64,000 nt of DNA, from contig NZ_BQHW01000007.1 of assembly GCF_021602025.1 (NCBI RefSeq), positions 62,001-126,000 on the forward strand, in the 5' to 3' direction. This DNA comes from Pseudomonas ceruminis. Its GTDB lineage: Bacteria; Pseudomonadota; Gammaproteobacteria; Pseudomonadales; Pseudomonadaceae. The position numbers and the translations under genes are program-made. Position 1 is the first letter of the stretch. Each line of letters begins with the position of its first letter. The notes beneath the pieces were generated by a model. The model did no database searches. It was not told the origin of the DNA and saw only the letters and a program-made list of their open reading frames with translations. Positions 35,874-43,558 of the stretch are shown in pieces.

Positions 35874-36662
35874 TTGCTGACCGAGCCCCGCCGACGCGCC
35901 TACCTTTCCGCCATGCAAGTGGTGCATTGGCTGCCGCGCGCCGAACTGCCGTTTGCCGCACCGTCGCGCCCCGAGCTGCTGATGCCGCAGGCTCCGGTTG
36001 AGGAAGCCGAGTTCGAGACCCGGCCCAGTGCCCCGGCTGCCAATGAGGCGCCGGCCGCCCCCCAGGCCCGCTCCGTCGAACGCCCGAAGATCGAAATCCC
36101 GCGCCCAGGCAGCCTACCCAAGCCCGTTGCCAAGCCGGTCGAGGCGCAAGCGGAGGCGCCGGCGCCGCGCCCGGCCCCGGTCACGCCCCCTCGGTTTGCG
36201 CTGCAACTGCTGCGCGCTGGCAGTTGCCTGCTGCTGGTCGAGCTGGCCACCGGCCAACCGTTCCAGAGCCGCGATCCGTCCTACCTGCTACTTAAGGACA
36301 TGCTGCGCGCCGCCGGCCTGCCCGACGCCCCGCAGATCATCGGCGAGCCGGTGCGCTGGCCGCTGCTGGTGCGCGGCAACATGGACCAGGGCCCGGACGC
36401 TGCACGTGATTTTGTCCAGGGCTTCATCCAGGCGCGCCTTGAAGAAGCCGCCTGCACCTGCCTGTGGCTGGTCGGCCTGCCGGCGCTGCGCTTTGCCGCC
36501 AATGCCGACGACACAGCCTATTACCGCGTACTGAAGCTCGACGGCCTGGGCGATGCCTGGGCCTTGCCGGGCCTTGAACTGTTGATGGACGAGCCGCAGC
36601 GCAAGGCGGACGTCTGGCAAGCGATGCGCCAGCTGATGGCGCGCTGGAAGAGCGTTGAATGA
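35874..36662 (+). CDS. holD: DNA polymerase III psi subunit (cryptic Pseudomonas type)
   Basis: Protein of 262 residues read from a TTG (MLTEPRRRAYLSAMQV); an ATG 13 codons later is an alternative. Residues 40-105 are a Pro/Ala/Glu-rich linker and the conserved part is about 107-262. The gene overlaps rimI by 4 bases, exactly where holD lies in E. coli. In P. aeruginosa the gene at this place (PA4679, from memory) was shown biochemically to encode the divergent psi subunit of the clamp-loader complex that binds chi and SSB. Automatic annotation often calls it an energy transducer because of the Pro-rich stretch. Confidence 0.72.
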   Translation: MLTEPRRRAYLSAMQVVHWLPRAELPFAAPSRPELLMPQAPVEEAEFETRPSAPAANEAPAAPQARSVERPKIEIPRPGSLPKPVAKPVEAQAEAPAPRPAPVTPPRFALQLLRAGSCLLLVELATGQPFQSRDPSYLLLKDMLRAAGLPDAPQIIGEPVRWPLLVRGNMDQGPDAARDFVQGFIQARLEEAACTCLWLVGLPALRFAANADDTAYYRVLKLDGLGDAWALPGLELLMDEPQRKADVWQAMRQLMARWKSVE

Positions 36663-37114
36663 GTGACTCGATCAGTTTCCGCCCGATGACCGAGGCGGAT
36701 CTGGATGCCGTGCTTAAGATCGAATATGCCGCGTTCAGCCATCCCTGGACCCGCGGGATTTTCCAGGATGCGCTCAAATCCTACGAAGTGTGGTTGATGT
36801 TCGATGGCCAGCAGCAGGTGGGCCATGGCGTGATCAATGTGATCATCGACGAGGCGCACCTGCTCAACATTACCGTCAAGCCCGAGAACCAGGGGCGCGG
36901 TCTGGGCTTGCGGCTGCTTGAGCACCTGATGGCGCGGGCGTATCAGCTCAATGGGCGGGAGTGCTTCCTGGAAGTGCGGGCAAGCAACCAGTCGGCCTAT
37001 CGTTTGTACGAGCGGTATGGGTTCAACGAGATCGGTCGCCGGCGGGATTACTACCCGGTGGCTGGCGGGCGGGAAGATGCCTTGGTAATGGCCTGCACCT
37101 TGCTCGAAGACTGA
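36659..37114 (+). CDS. rimI: Ribosomal protein S18-alanine N-acetyltransferase
   Basis: GNAT acetyltransferase of 151 residues. The acetyl-CoA-binding motif VKPENQGRGLGLRLLEHLM and the C-terminal LEVRASNQSAYRLYERYGF are typical of RimI, which acetylates the N-terminal Ala of S18. It overlaps holD by 4 bases (ATGA), so the two are translationally coupled. Confidence 0.95.
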   Translation: MSDSISFRPMTEADLDAVLKIEYAAFSHPWTRGIFQDALKSYEVWLMFDGQQQVGHGVINVIIDEAHLLNITVKPENQGRGLGLRLLEHLMARAYQLNGRECFLEVRASNQSAYRLYERYGFNEIGRRRDYYPVAGGREDALVMACTLLED

Positions 37115-37246
37115 TATCGCGTTGTCTGTGCCGGCGCCTTTCGCGGATAAACCCGCGCCTCCAGGCACTGCGCTTCACCCGCATGCTTAACTCCTTGTCA
37201 GCAGAACCGCCGGGGTGGGCGTGCGTACTGGAGTGGGGGAGCGGGA

Positions 37247-37828
37247 ATGGCAAGTGCAAAGGGCTGGTTAATGGCGGGCGCATTGATGGCTGGGGTGACG
37301 CACGCCGATGAGCGCGATCTGTGGATGTTCGCCCAATGGGCTGGGGATCATCAGACTCGGCCGTTTCGCGAAATGCTCGTCGATGCCCGCCTCTATGGCG
37401 TAGTGCCGATTCATCAGTTGCTGCGCTCGGCTTCGGACTGGCGGCTGTGCAAGGCGTCTCCGTTCGCCGTTCCCCCCTCTGCCAACTGGCCTGCCGTGCG
37501 TTCCACGCTGGCACTGATCAGGACGCTGGATGATCAAGGCATCCTGCGCCAGTTCGAAGTGGTTTCGGCCTACCGTGACCCGAGCCTGAACCGATGTGCG
37601 GGCGGGGCGGTGGGCAGCGCCCATACCCGTGCCTTCGCCGTGGATATTTTGTTACCCGCTTGGGCCGACCCCAATCCGTTGTGCCACTTCTGGCAGCAGC
37701 ACGGCCTGGCCTGGAGCATGGGGTTGGGGCGTTACCCTTCCGGCCGCATCCATGTCGACACCGCGGGCTATCGCACTTGGGGCGGGGATGGCAGTGCTGC
37801 TTCGTCGTTCTGCAGCAAGCTTAAGTGA
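37247..37828 (+). CDS. Exported M15-type (D-Ala-D-Ala carboxypeptidase-like) metallopeptidase
   Basis: Protein of 193 residues with an N-terminal hydrophobic signal (about 1-20, ending THA-DE). The zinc site of M15 peptidases is recognisable: SAHTRAFAVDI gives the His and Asp (S-x-H-x-x-x-x-A-x-D), and GRIHVD gives the second His. It should act on peptidoglycan peptides in the periplasm. GGGAG precedes the ATG. Its 3-prime end overlaps the convergent LysR gene by 61 bases. Confidence 0.83.
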   Translation: MASAKGWLMAGALMAGVTHADERDLWMFAQWAGDHQTRPFREMLVDARLYGVVPIHQLLRSASDWRLCKASPFAVPPSANWPAVRSTLALIRTLDDQGILRQFEVVSAYRDPSLNRCAGGAVGSAHTRAFAVDILLPAWADPNPLCHFWQQHGLAWSMGLGRYPSGRIHVDTAGYRTWGGDGSAASSFCSKLK

Positions 37829-38682
37829 GCAAGGCAGGCCTGGCTTTCACCGATCACCCATTCGGCAAAGCGCTGGCGCTTGCCACCTTCATCCAGCGGC
37901 TGCGGGCTCAGCAAGTGATAGGCAGAGCCGTCGCGCAGGAAGCCGAACGGCGCCTGCAGCTGCCCGCTGTCGATTTCGTCGCGCACCATGAGCGCCGAGG
38001 CGATGGCCAGGCCGAGGCCCGCGCTGGCTGCCTGCAGCGACAGGTAGAAGTGTTCATAGTCGCTGCGTTGGCTGTGGCGCGCCTGCCGGTTGCTCAGGTG
38101 CAACCATGAACGCCAGGCACTGGGCCGGGTACTGCTGTGCAGCAGGCGCTGGCCATCGAGCGTGGTGGCGCCATCACGGTTGACCGGGCCAATCCATTCG
38201 TCGCAGATCTTCAGGCTGTGCAGTGCGGGCGGCCAGTGGAAGTCGTCGCGGCGCAGGGCCAGGTCCACGCCGCTGCGGGCGAAGTCCACGGGGCCGCCGG
38301 CGGCCACCAGGTGCAGTTGCAGGTCTGGGTGGGCGGCATGAAAGCGCGGCAGGCGCGGTATCAGCCAGCGCATGGCGATGGTCGGTTCGCAGGAGAGCAC
38401 CAGCACGTTGTCCCGGTCCTGCTGTTGCAAGCGCTGCACGGCGCCTTCGAGTTGTTCGAAGATGGCCTGGGTGGTGCCATGCAGGGCGCGACCGGCCGGG
38501 GTGAGGAAGATCGCCCGGTTGCGTCGCTCGAACAGCTCGATGCCCAAGTGTTCTTCGAGCTGGCGTACCTGACGGCTGACTGCACCGTGGGTGACATGCA
38601 GCCGTTCGGCGGCGCGCACGAAGCTTTCGGTTTCGGCGGCGATGTTGAAGTAGTGGAAGGCGGTGAGTGGTGGCAGTTTCAT
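37768..38682 (-). CDS. LysR-family regulator (GcvA-like) divergent from a LysE exporter
   Basis: Regulator of 304 residues. The helix-turn-helix (about 20-40, core RAAERLHVTHGAVSRQVRQLE) and the F-x-R-x-N-R-x-I-x-L-T-x-x-G region are of the GcvA/AmpR type. The effector domain covers about 90-290. The gene is divergent from the LysE-type exporter at 38832, the classical arrangement of an amino-acid-sensing LysR with its exporter, so it probably controls that gene. Its 3-prime end overlaps the peptidase gene. Confidence 0.9.
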   Translation of the reverse strand: MKLPPLTAFHYFNIAAETESFVRAAERLHVTHGAVSRQVRQLEEHLGIELFERRNRAIFLTPAGRALHGTTQAIFEQLEGAVQRLQQQDRDNVLVLSCEPTIAMRWLIPRLPRFHAAHPDLQLHLVAAGGPVDFARSGVDLALRRDDFHWPPALHSLKICDEWIGPVNRDGATTLDGQRLLHSSTRPSAWRSWLHLSNRQARHSQRSDYEHFYLSLQAASAGLGLAIASALMVRDEIDSGQLQAPFGFLRDGSAYHLLSPQPLDEGGKRQRFAEWVIGESQACLAHLSLLQNDEAALPSPPQVR

Positions 38683-38831
38683 GGGTTCGATGTGTCTCGA
38701 TGCCGGCGGGTAGCAAATCTCTGTGAGAAAAACTAGCGGATTTCATTCACTATAAATCGATTTTTCCCATGATGAGCGGCCTCGATAATACGTGCATCTG
38801 TGCGTTTGCATCGCCTATCGAGGATCTCTGC

Positions 38832-39443
38832 GTGATTGAACTGCTTGCCGTTGCCCTGTTCACCCTCCTGGCCGTCATCAGCCCCGGCGCCGATTTCGCC
38901 ATGGTCACCCGCAGCAGTTATGCACAGGGCCGCAAGGCGGGACTGGCGGCAGCAGTGGGTATCGCAATGGGCGTGCAGGTCCATGTGCTGTACGCGGTGC
39001 TGGGCATTGCCGTGATCATTAGCCAGAACCCGACGCTGTTCCTGGCCATGAAAATGCTCGGTGCGGGGTACCTGGTCTATCTGGGCTACCAGTCGTTGAC
39101 CAACACAACGCGCATCACCCTGGACGAGGGCGTATCAGGTGCGGGGCTGCTGGCTGCACTGCGCACGGGCTTTCTAACCAATGCCCTCAACCCCAAGACC
39201 ATGCTTTTCGTGGTCAGCGCTTACACTCAGGTAGTCCAGCCCGGCAGCTCCCTGACGCTGAACTTCGCCTATGGCGCGTTCATGTCGTTGGCGCATTGGG
39301 CGTGGTTCAGCCTGGTGGCGGTATTCTTTTCCAGTGCAGCGTTGCGCCGGGCGATGATCGAGCGGCAACGCACCGTGGATCGCGTGTTGGGTGTGGTGCT
39401 GATTGGGCTCGGTCTGGCGCTGGCGGTGAGCGGCATACGCTGA
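38832..39443 (+). CDS. LysE-family amino-acid exporter
   Basis: Inner-membrane exporter of 203 residues with about six hydrophobic segments. The family motif SPGADFAMVTRSSYAQGRKAG near the N-terminus and the GAGYLVYLGYQSL segment are typical of RhtB/LysE proteins. It starts at a GTG with GAGG upstream. The substrate is probably an amino acid or analogue. The divergent LysR gene is the likely regulator. Confidence 0.92.
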   Translation: MIELLAVALFTLLAVISPGADFAMVTRSSYAQGRKAGLAAAVGIAMGVQVHVLYAVLGIAVIISQNPTLFLAMKMLGAGYLVYLGYQSLTNTTRITLDEGVSGAGLLAALRTGFLTNALNPKTMLFVVSAYTQVVQPGSSLTLNFAYGAFMSLAHWAWFSLVAVFFSSAALRRAMIERQRTVDRVLGVVLIGLGLALAVSGIR

Positions 39444-39477
39444 GAGGAAGGGGTAGAACTTTTTCTGCGGGCAAAAG

Positions 39478-39507
39478 AAAAGGGCCTACCTTGCGGTAAG
39501 CCCTTTT
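39478..39507. terminator. Terminator of tRNA-Met, also serving the LysE gene
   Basis: AAAAGGGCCTACC and GGTAAGCCCTTTT pair with one mismatch around a TTGC loop. On the minus strand it lies just after the tRNA 3-prime end; on the plus strand it follows the LysE gene. A/T runs on both sides fit bidirectional use. Confidence 0.8.
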
Positions 39508-39513
39508 CAAGTT

Positions 39514-39590
39514 TGGTGGCTACACAGGGACTTGAACCCCGGACCCCAGCATTATGAATGCTATGCTCTAACCAACTGAGCTATGTAGCC
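39514..39590 (-). tRNA. tRNA-Met (anticodon CAT)
   Basis: A 77-base cloverleaf can be drawn on the minus strand: acceptor GGCTACA/TGTAGCC, D stem GCTC/GAGC, anticodon stem TAGCA/TGCTG with loop TTCATAA, T stem CGGGG/CCCTG (one G-T pair) with loop TTCAAGT, and an encoded 3-prime CCA. The A-T first... acceptor pairing is complete (G1-C72), so this is an elongator tRNA-Met; an initiator would have an unpaired first position. A CAT anticodon can also belong to a tRNA-Ile modified to lysidine, but the elongator-Met body fits better. Confidence 0.93.
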
Positions 39591-39600
39591 GATGGCGCGC

Positions 39601-39629
39601 ATTATTCTCTTGTGATGCCCCTGTGTCAA
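39601..39629 (-). promoter_or_regulatory. Sigma-70 promoter of tRNA-Met
   Basis: On the minus strand TTGACA (perfect -35) is followed after exactly 17 bases by AATAAT (-10), ending 11 bases before the tRNA 5-prime end. A GC-rich GCGCGC discriminator follows, as in stringently controlled stable-RNA promoters. Confidence 0.85.
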
Positions 39630-39685
39630 CACTCATTTCAAAAAAAATTTACACGCTTTCAAAAACTTAGCGACCGACCCCGGTT

Positions 39686-40618
39686 CTAGCGCACGATCAG
39701 CCACTGCCCGAGTACGCCAAATAGCTGCAATTGCTGTTCGGCAGCAAGTGAGTCGAGGGTTTCACCCGCGCGGTCGAGGTTGAAGTCGCCCGTCACGCGT
39801 CGATAGGCGGCCTTTTCATCCATCCACCACACCCGCCGGCCCTGGAAGCCCGCCAGGCGCTCGATGACTTGCCCCAGAGGCATGTCGGTAGCGACCAGGT
39901 GCCCTGTGCGCCAGGTAGCGGCCGTCTTGGCATCGATTTCTTTTACCGGATTGATCCGCGCCTGCGTGAAGGTGACCCGTTCGCCTGCCGACACCATGCG
40001 TTGGTCGCTACCCTGCAGGATCATGGCTTTGCCATTAAGCACCACCAACTCGTCATGGTCGCCATGGCGCGCCAGCATGAGGCGGGTGCCGAACACCTGA
40101 ATGCGGGCCTCGTCCACCTGCACCTCCATGGCGCGGCCGTCGAGCATCACCTCCAGGTAGACCTGCCCCTGCACCAGATGCAGCAGCCGGGTGCGCCCGC
40201 GCAGGTCGACGTTCATCGCACTCGCGCCATCCAGGTGCAGGGTCGAGCCGTCGGCCAGGCGCACGCTGCGCCGTTCGCCTGCATCGGTGTGCAATTCGCT
40301 GCCCAGGCGTTGCATCAACGGCCAGAACAGGTAGGCCAGCGCAGCCAGTACCAGCAGAAACAACAAGGCCAGCGCTTTGCCGAGGTGGCTGCGCCGTGCT
40401 CGGATCTGGCGCGGGCGAGGGCGCGCTGCCGGCGGTTGGAGTTTTTGCCAACAGGCTTCGAGCTCGGCGTAGGCATGCGCGTTGAGAGGGGCCTGGCACC
40501 AGCGGGCGAAGGCCTGGCGTTCGCGCTCATCGCAGCCAGGCTGGCGAAGGCGGGAGAACCATTCCAAGGCTTCCTGCTGAGGATCGGCCTGAATCTGCGT
40601 GGCGGGCATCGGGCTCAT
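39686..40618 (-). CDS. Orphan FecR-type anti-sigma factor/sigma regulator
   Basis: Inner-membrane regulator of 310 residues. The cytoplasmic N-terminal domain (about 15-65; EALEWFSRLRQPGCDERERQAF) is the sigma-binding DUF4880 type, a transmembrane helix spans about 82-102, and the periplasmic FecR domain (110-210) and STN-contacting C-terminal domain (about 230-300) follow. It has no FecI-type sigma gene or receptor directly beside it, which is unusual. A Fur-box-like site lies in the divergent region upstream. Its partner sigma factor and receptor must be elsewhere, or it may cross-talk with the cassette at 43.6-47.6 kb. Confidence 0.88.
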   Translation of the reverse strand: MSPMPATQIQADPQQEALEWFSRLRQPGCDERERQAFARWCQAPLNAHAYAELEACWQKLQPPAARPRPRQIRARRSHLGKALALLFLLVLAALAYLFWPLMQRLGSELHTDAGERRSVRLADGSTLHLDGASAMNVDLRGRTRLLHLVQGQVYLEVMLDGRAMEVQVDEARIQVFGTRLMLARHGDHDELVVLNGKAMILQGSDQRMVSAGERVTFTQARINPVKEIDAKTAATWRTGHLVATDMPLGQVIERLAGFQGRRVWWMDEKAAYRRVTGDFNLDRAGETLDSLAAEQQLQLFGVLGQWLIVR

Positions 40619-40690
40619 GGGGATGTACTCGCGAGAGGGCGGTTTCGCCTAACGATTACGGGGCAATGGGTGCGAAGATGCTAAATATAT

Positions 40691-40701
40691 TGAGAACCAT
40701 T
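40691..40701. promoter_or_regulatory. Fur-box-like site between the orphan fecR and an MFS gene
   Basis: TGAGAACCATT matches the strong Fur half-site form TGAGAATCATT at 10 of 11 positions and is embedded in ATATTGAGAACCATTTACA. A nearly identical sequence (TTGAGAACCATTCACA) precedes the FecI-type gene at 47.6 kb, so the two are probably co-regulated. Confidence 0.55.
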
Positions 40702-40796
40702 TACAAGTACGTACTGACGGAGGGATAAAAAGGTAGCTATGTATCCATTTGTTTCCTGATAATCGGTGCCCAACCCAGCGGACGGAATCCAAACCC

Positions 40797-42008
40797 ATGG
40801 CCACCAGCAGCACCTCCACCGCCAGCACCGGGTCGGCGAGCCAAGCCAACCCGTTGGTGATGCGTATCATCGCCTTCTGCGCCCTGGCGCATCTGATCAA
40901 TGACCTTATCCAGTCGGTGCTGCCGGCGATCTATCCGATGCTCAAGGCCAACTATGACCTGAGCTTCGCCCAGATCGGCCTGATCACGCTGACGTTCCAG
41001 GTCACCGCATCGCTGCTGCAGCCCTGGGTCGGTTTCTTCACCGACCGCCGCCCTGCGCCGAACCTGCTTCCGCTGGGCACGTTGTGCACGCTGGTGGGCA
41101 TCGTCATGCTGGCCTTCGTCGGCAGCTTCCCGATGATTTTGCTGGCCTCGGCGCTGGTGGGCATCGGCTCATCGACCTTCCACCCGGAAACCTCACGCAT
41201 TGCGCGCCTGGCTTCGGGCGGGCGGTTTGGCCTGGCACAGTCGACCTTCCAGGTCGGCGGCAACGCCGGTTCCGCCTTTGGCCCCCTGCTGGCGGCCGCC
41301 ATCGTCATTCCCTTTGGCCAGACCCACGTGGCCTGGTTCGGCGTGGCGGGGCTGTTCTTCTTCGCCGTGACGTTGATGCTGCGCCGCTGGTACAAGGAGC
41401 ACCTCAACCAGGCCAAGGCGCGCAAGGCGGTACAAGCCACCCATGGCATTTCGCGTCAGCGAGTGATAGCTGCGTTGATCGTGCTGGGCCTGCTGGTGTT
41501 CTCCAAGTACTTCTACATGGCCAGTTTCACCAGTTATTTCACCTTCTACCTGATCGAGAAGTTCGGCCTGTCAGTGGCCAGCTCGCAATTGCACCTGTTC
41601 CTGTTCCTCGGTGCGGTGGCCGCAGGCACGTTCTTCGGTGGCCCGATCGGTGACCGTATCGGGCGCAAGGCGGTGATCTGGTTCTCGATCCTAGGTGTGG
41701 CGCCGTTCACCCTGGTGCTGCCGTACGCCGACCTGTTCTGGACCACAGTCCTGAGCGTGGTGATCGGCTTCATCCTGGCGTCGGCGTTTTCGGCGATCGT
41801 GGTGTATGCCCAGGAGCTGGTGCCGGGGAGCGTGGGCATGATTGCCGGGATCTTCTTCGGCCTGATGTTCGGCTTTGGCGGGATTGGCGCGGCGCTGCTG
41901 GGGTACCTGGCGGACTTGCGCGGTATCGAGTACGTGTACGGTCTGTGCTCGTTCCTGCCATTGTTCGGGTTGTTGGCGGTGTTTCTGCCCAATACCGGTA
42001 AGCGCTGA
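40797..42008 (+). CDS. MFS transporter, fosmidomycin-resistance (Fsr) type
   Basis: Inner-membrane exporter of 403 residues with about 12 transmembrane helices. The MFS motif between helices 2 and 3 reads GFFTDRRPAP and the symmetrical one GGPIGDRIGRKAV. The HLINDLIQSVLPAIYPML segment and FHPETSRIARLAS are typical of Fsr-like proteins. The ATG at 40797 is preceded by ACGGAA. The substrate is not known; the upstream Fur-like site suggests a link with iron, but that is weak. Confidence 0.87.
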   Translation: MATSSTSTASTGSASQANPLVMRIIAFCALAHLINDLIQSVLPAIYPMLKANYDLSFAQIGLITLTFQVTASLLQPWVGFFTDRRPAPNLLPLGTLCTLVGIVMLAFVGSFPMILLASALVGIGSSTFHPETSRIARLASGGRFGLAQSTFQVGGNAGSAFGPLLAAAIVIPFGQTHVAWFGVAGLFFFAVTLMLRRWYKEHLNQAKARKAVQATHGISRQRVIAALIVLGLLVFSKYFYMASFTSYFTFYLIEKFGLSVASSQLHLFLFLGAVAAGTFFGGPIGDRIGRKAVIWFSILGVAPFTLVLPYADLFWTTVLSVVIGFILASAFSAIVVYAQELVPGSVGMIAGIFFGLMFGFGGIGAALLGYLADLRGIEYVYGLCSFLPLFGLLAVFLPNTGKR

Positions 42009-42334
42009 GCCGGTCGGGGCCGTGCCGCGGCCCCGGCAATTGACGACACACCGGGCATGGCCTAGAGTGCCGCCTCGTTCCCCCACCTGCGTAGTAGCCA
42101 AAGCAATGCGCCGTACACAGTCCCTCCCACATGCTCGCCAGCCTGCCCTCCAGGCCATGCGTCGCGCGTGGCCGAGCGATACGGTGCTCAAGCGTCGCCG
42201 CAGCGTGCTGTTTGCCTTCACCTTCTCGCCACACCGCATCCTGAACTGACCTGCGCCTCTGCGTCGTCCGCCGTCCCGGCGTGCGCGTGGGCGCCTGTAT
42301 CTATGCGTCTTTTCAGTTTTGCTGGGAGTGGTAC
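42009..42334 (+). other. 326-base gap between two MFS genes with hairpin and short ORF
   Basis: The gap begins with an 8-bp GC hairpin (CGGGGCCG / CGGCCCCG, 42015-42035), probably the end of the first MFS transcript. A 47-codon reading frame (42106-42249) encodes a very basic peptide but has no ribosome site. The last 80 bases form the leader of the next MFS gene, with GGGAG just before its ATG. I see no other supported feature here. Confidence 0.5.
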
Positions 42335-43495
42335 ATGAACATGCGTTTGCTGGCGGGCCTTCTGTTCGCCGTGTCGGTCGTTGGCTTCAGCTTGGGGGCC
42401 AGCCTGCCGCTGGTATCGTTGCGCCTGCATGAGGCCGGGGCGGGTACCCTGGAAATCGGCATCATCTCGGCCATCCCTGCGGCGGGCATGATGCTCTCGG
42501 CGTTCATGGTCGACGCCTGCTGCCGGCTGCTGACCCGACGCACCATCTACCTGCTGTGCTTCAGCCTGTGTACCGTCAGCATCGCCTTGCTGGAGTCGGC
42601 GTTCAGCTCGATCTGGCTACTGGCCGTGTTGCGCCTTGGCTTGGGGATCGGCATGGGGATCGCGATCATCCTCGGCGAATCGTGGGTCAACGAACTGTGC
42701 CCGGACCATAACCGCGGCAAGATCATGGCCCTGTATGCCACCAGCTTCACCGGTTTCCAGGTGCTTGGGCCCGCGATGCTCGCGGTGTTTGGCGCCAACA
42801 GCCCGTGGATTACCGGCGTGGTCACGCTCTGTTATGGCCTGGCCCTGCTGTGCATTTTGTTCACGGTGCCCAACGACCGTGTGGCCCATGGCGATGAAGG
42901 CGAGAAAAGTTTCGGCCTGGCAGGCTTCTTCCGCGTAGCGCCGGCCCTGTGCGTGGCCGTGCTGTTCTTCTCGTTCTTCGACGCTGTGGTGCTGTCGCTG
43001 TTGCCGGTGTATGCCACCAGCCACGGCTTTGCCGTAGGCGTGGCGGCGCTGATGGTGACCGTGGTGTTTGCCGGTGACATGGTGTTCCAACTGCCCCTGG
43101 GCTGGTTGGCCGACCGGGTCGAGCGCACCGGGCTGCACCTGATGTGTGGGCTGGTGGCGATGGCGATCGGTATCGCCTTGCCGTGGCTGCTGCAGATGAC
43201 CTGGCTGCTGTGGCCTCTACTGGTGGTGCTGGGCGCGGTGGCAGGGGGTATCTACACCCTGGCGCTGGTGCTGATCGGGCAACGGTTCAAGGGCCAGGAC
43301 CTGGTGACCGCCAATGCCAGCGTCGGCTTGCTGTGGGGTGTGGGCAGTTTGGTCGGGCCGCTGGTCAGCGGTGCGGCGATGGATGTGGCGCCGCACGGCT
43401 TGCCGATGGCGCTGGCGATCATGGCTGGGCTGTTCGTGTGCTTTGCGCGGCAGTCGTATCGGCGGGCGGGGAAGCTGCGGGCATTGGCGGACTGA
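42335..43495 (+). CDS. MFS transporter (YcaD-like)
   Basis: Inner-membrane transporter of 386 residues with about 12 transmembrane helices. It resembles the YcaD/MFS-1 group: LGESWVNELCPDHNRGKIMALYAT in the first half and QLPLGWLADRVERTGLHL after helix 8. GGGAG lies 7 bases before the ATG. The substrate is unknown. It ends with a perfect hairpin shared with the convergent receptor gene. Confidence 0.87.
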   Translation: MNMRLLAGLLFAVSVVGFSLGASLPLVSLRLHEAGAGTLEIGIISAIPAAGMMLSAFMVDACCRLLTRRTIYLLCFSLCTVSIALLESAFSSIWLLAVLRLGLGIGMGIAIILGESWVNELCPDHNRGKIMALYATSFTGFQVLGPAMLAVFGANSPWITGVVTLCYGLALLCILFTVPNDRVAHGDEGEKSFGLAGFFRVAPALCVAVLFFSFFDAVVLSLLPVYATSHGFAVGVAALMVTVVFAGDMVFQLPLGWLADRVERTGLHLMCGLVAMAIGIALPWLLQMTWLLWPLLVVLGAVAGGIYTLALVLIGQRFKGQDLVTANASVGLLWGVGSLVGPLVSGAAMDVAPHGLPMALAIMAGLFVCFARQSYRRAGKLRALAD

Positions 43496-43507
43496 AGACG
43501 CTTGTTG

Positions 43508-43535
43508 CCACTGCCGGCGCTTTCGCCGGCAGTGG
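43508..43535. terminator. Bidirectional hairpin between MFS and receptor genes
   Basis: Perfect 12-bp stem CCACTGCCGGCG, loop CTTT, CGCCGGCAGTGG between convergent stop codons, followed on the plus strand by a partial REP core (TTCACCCGCG). Confidence 0.7.
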
Positions 43536-43558
43536 GTTCACCCGCGATGAAGCCTGGA

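Noticed and set aside
42106-42249. 47-codon frame as a protein gene
   Set aside because: There is no ribosome site and the peptide has no recognisable motif; I list the region as a gap and not as a gene.
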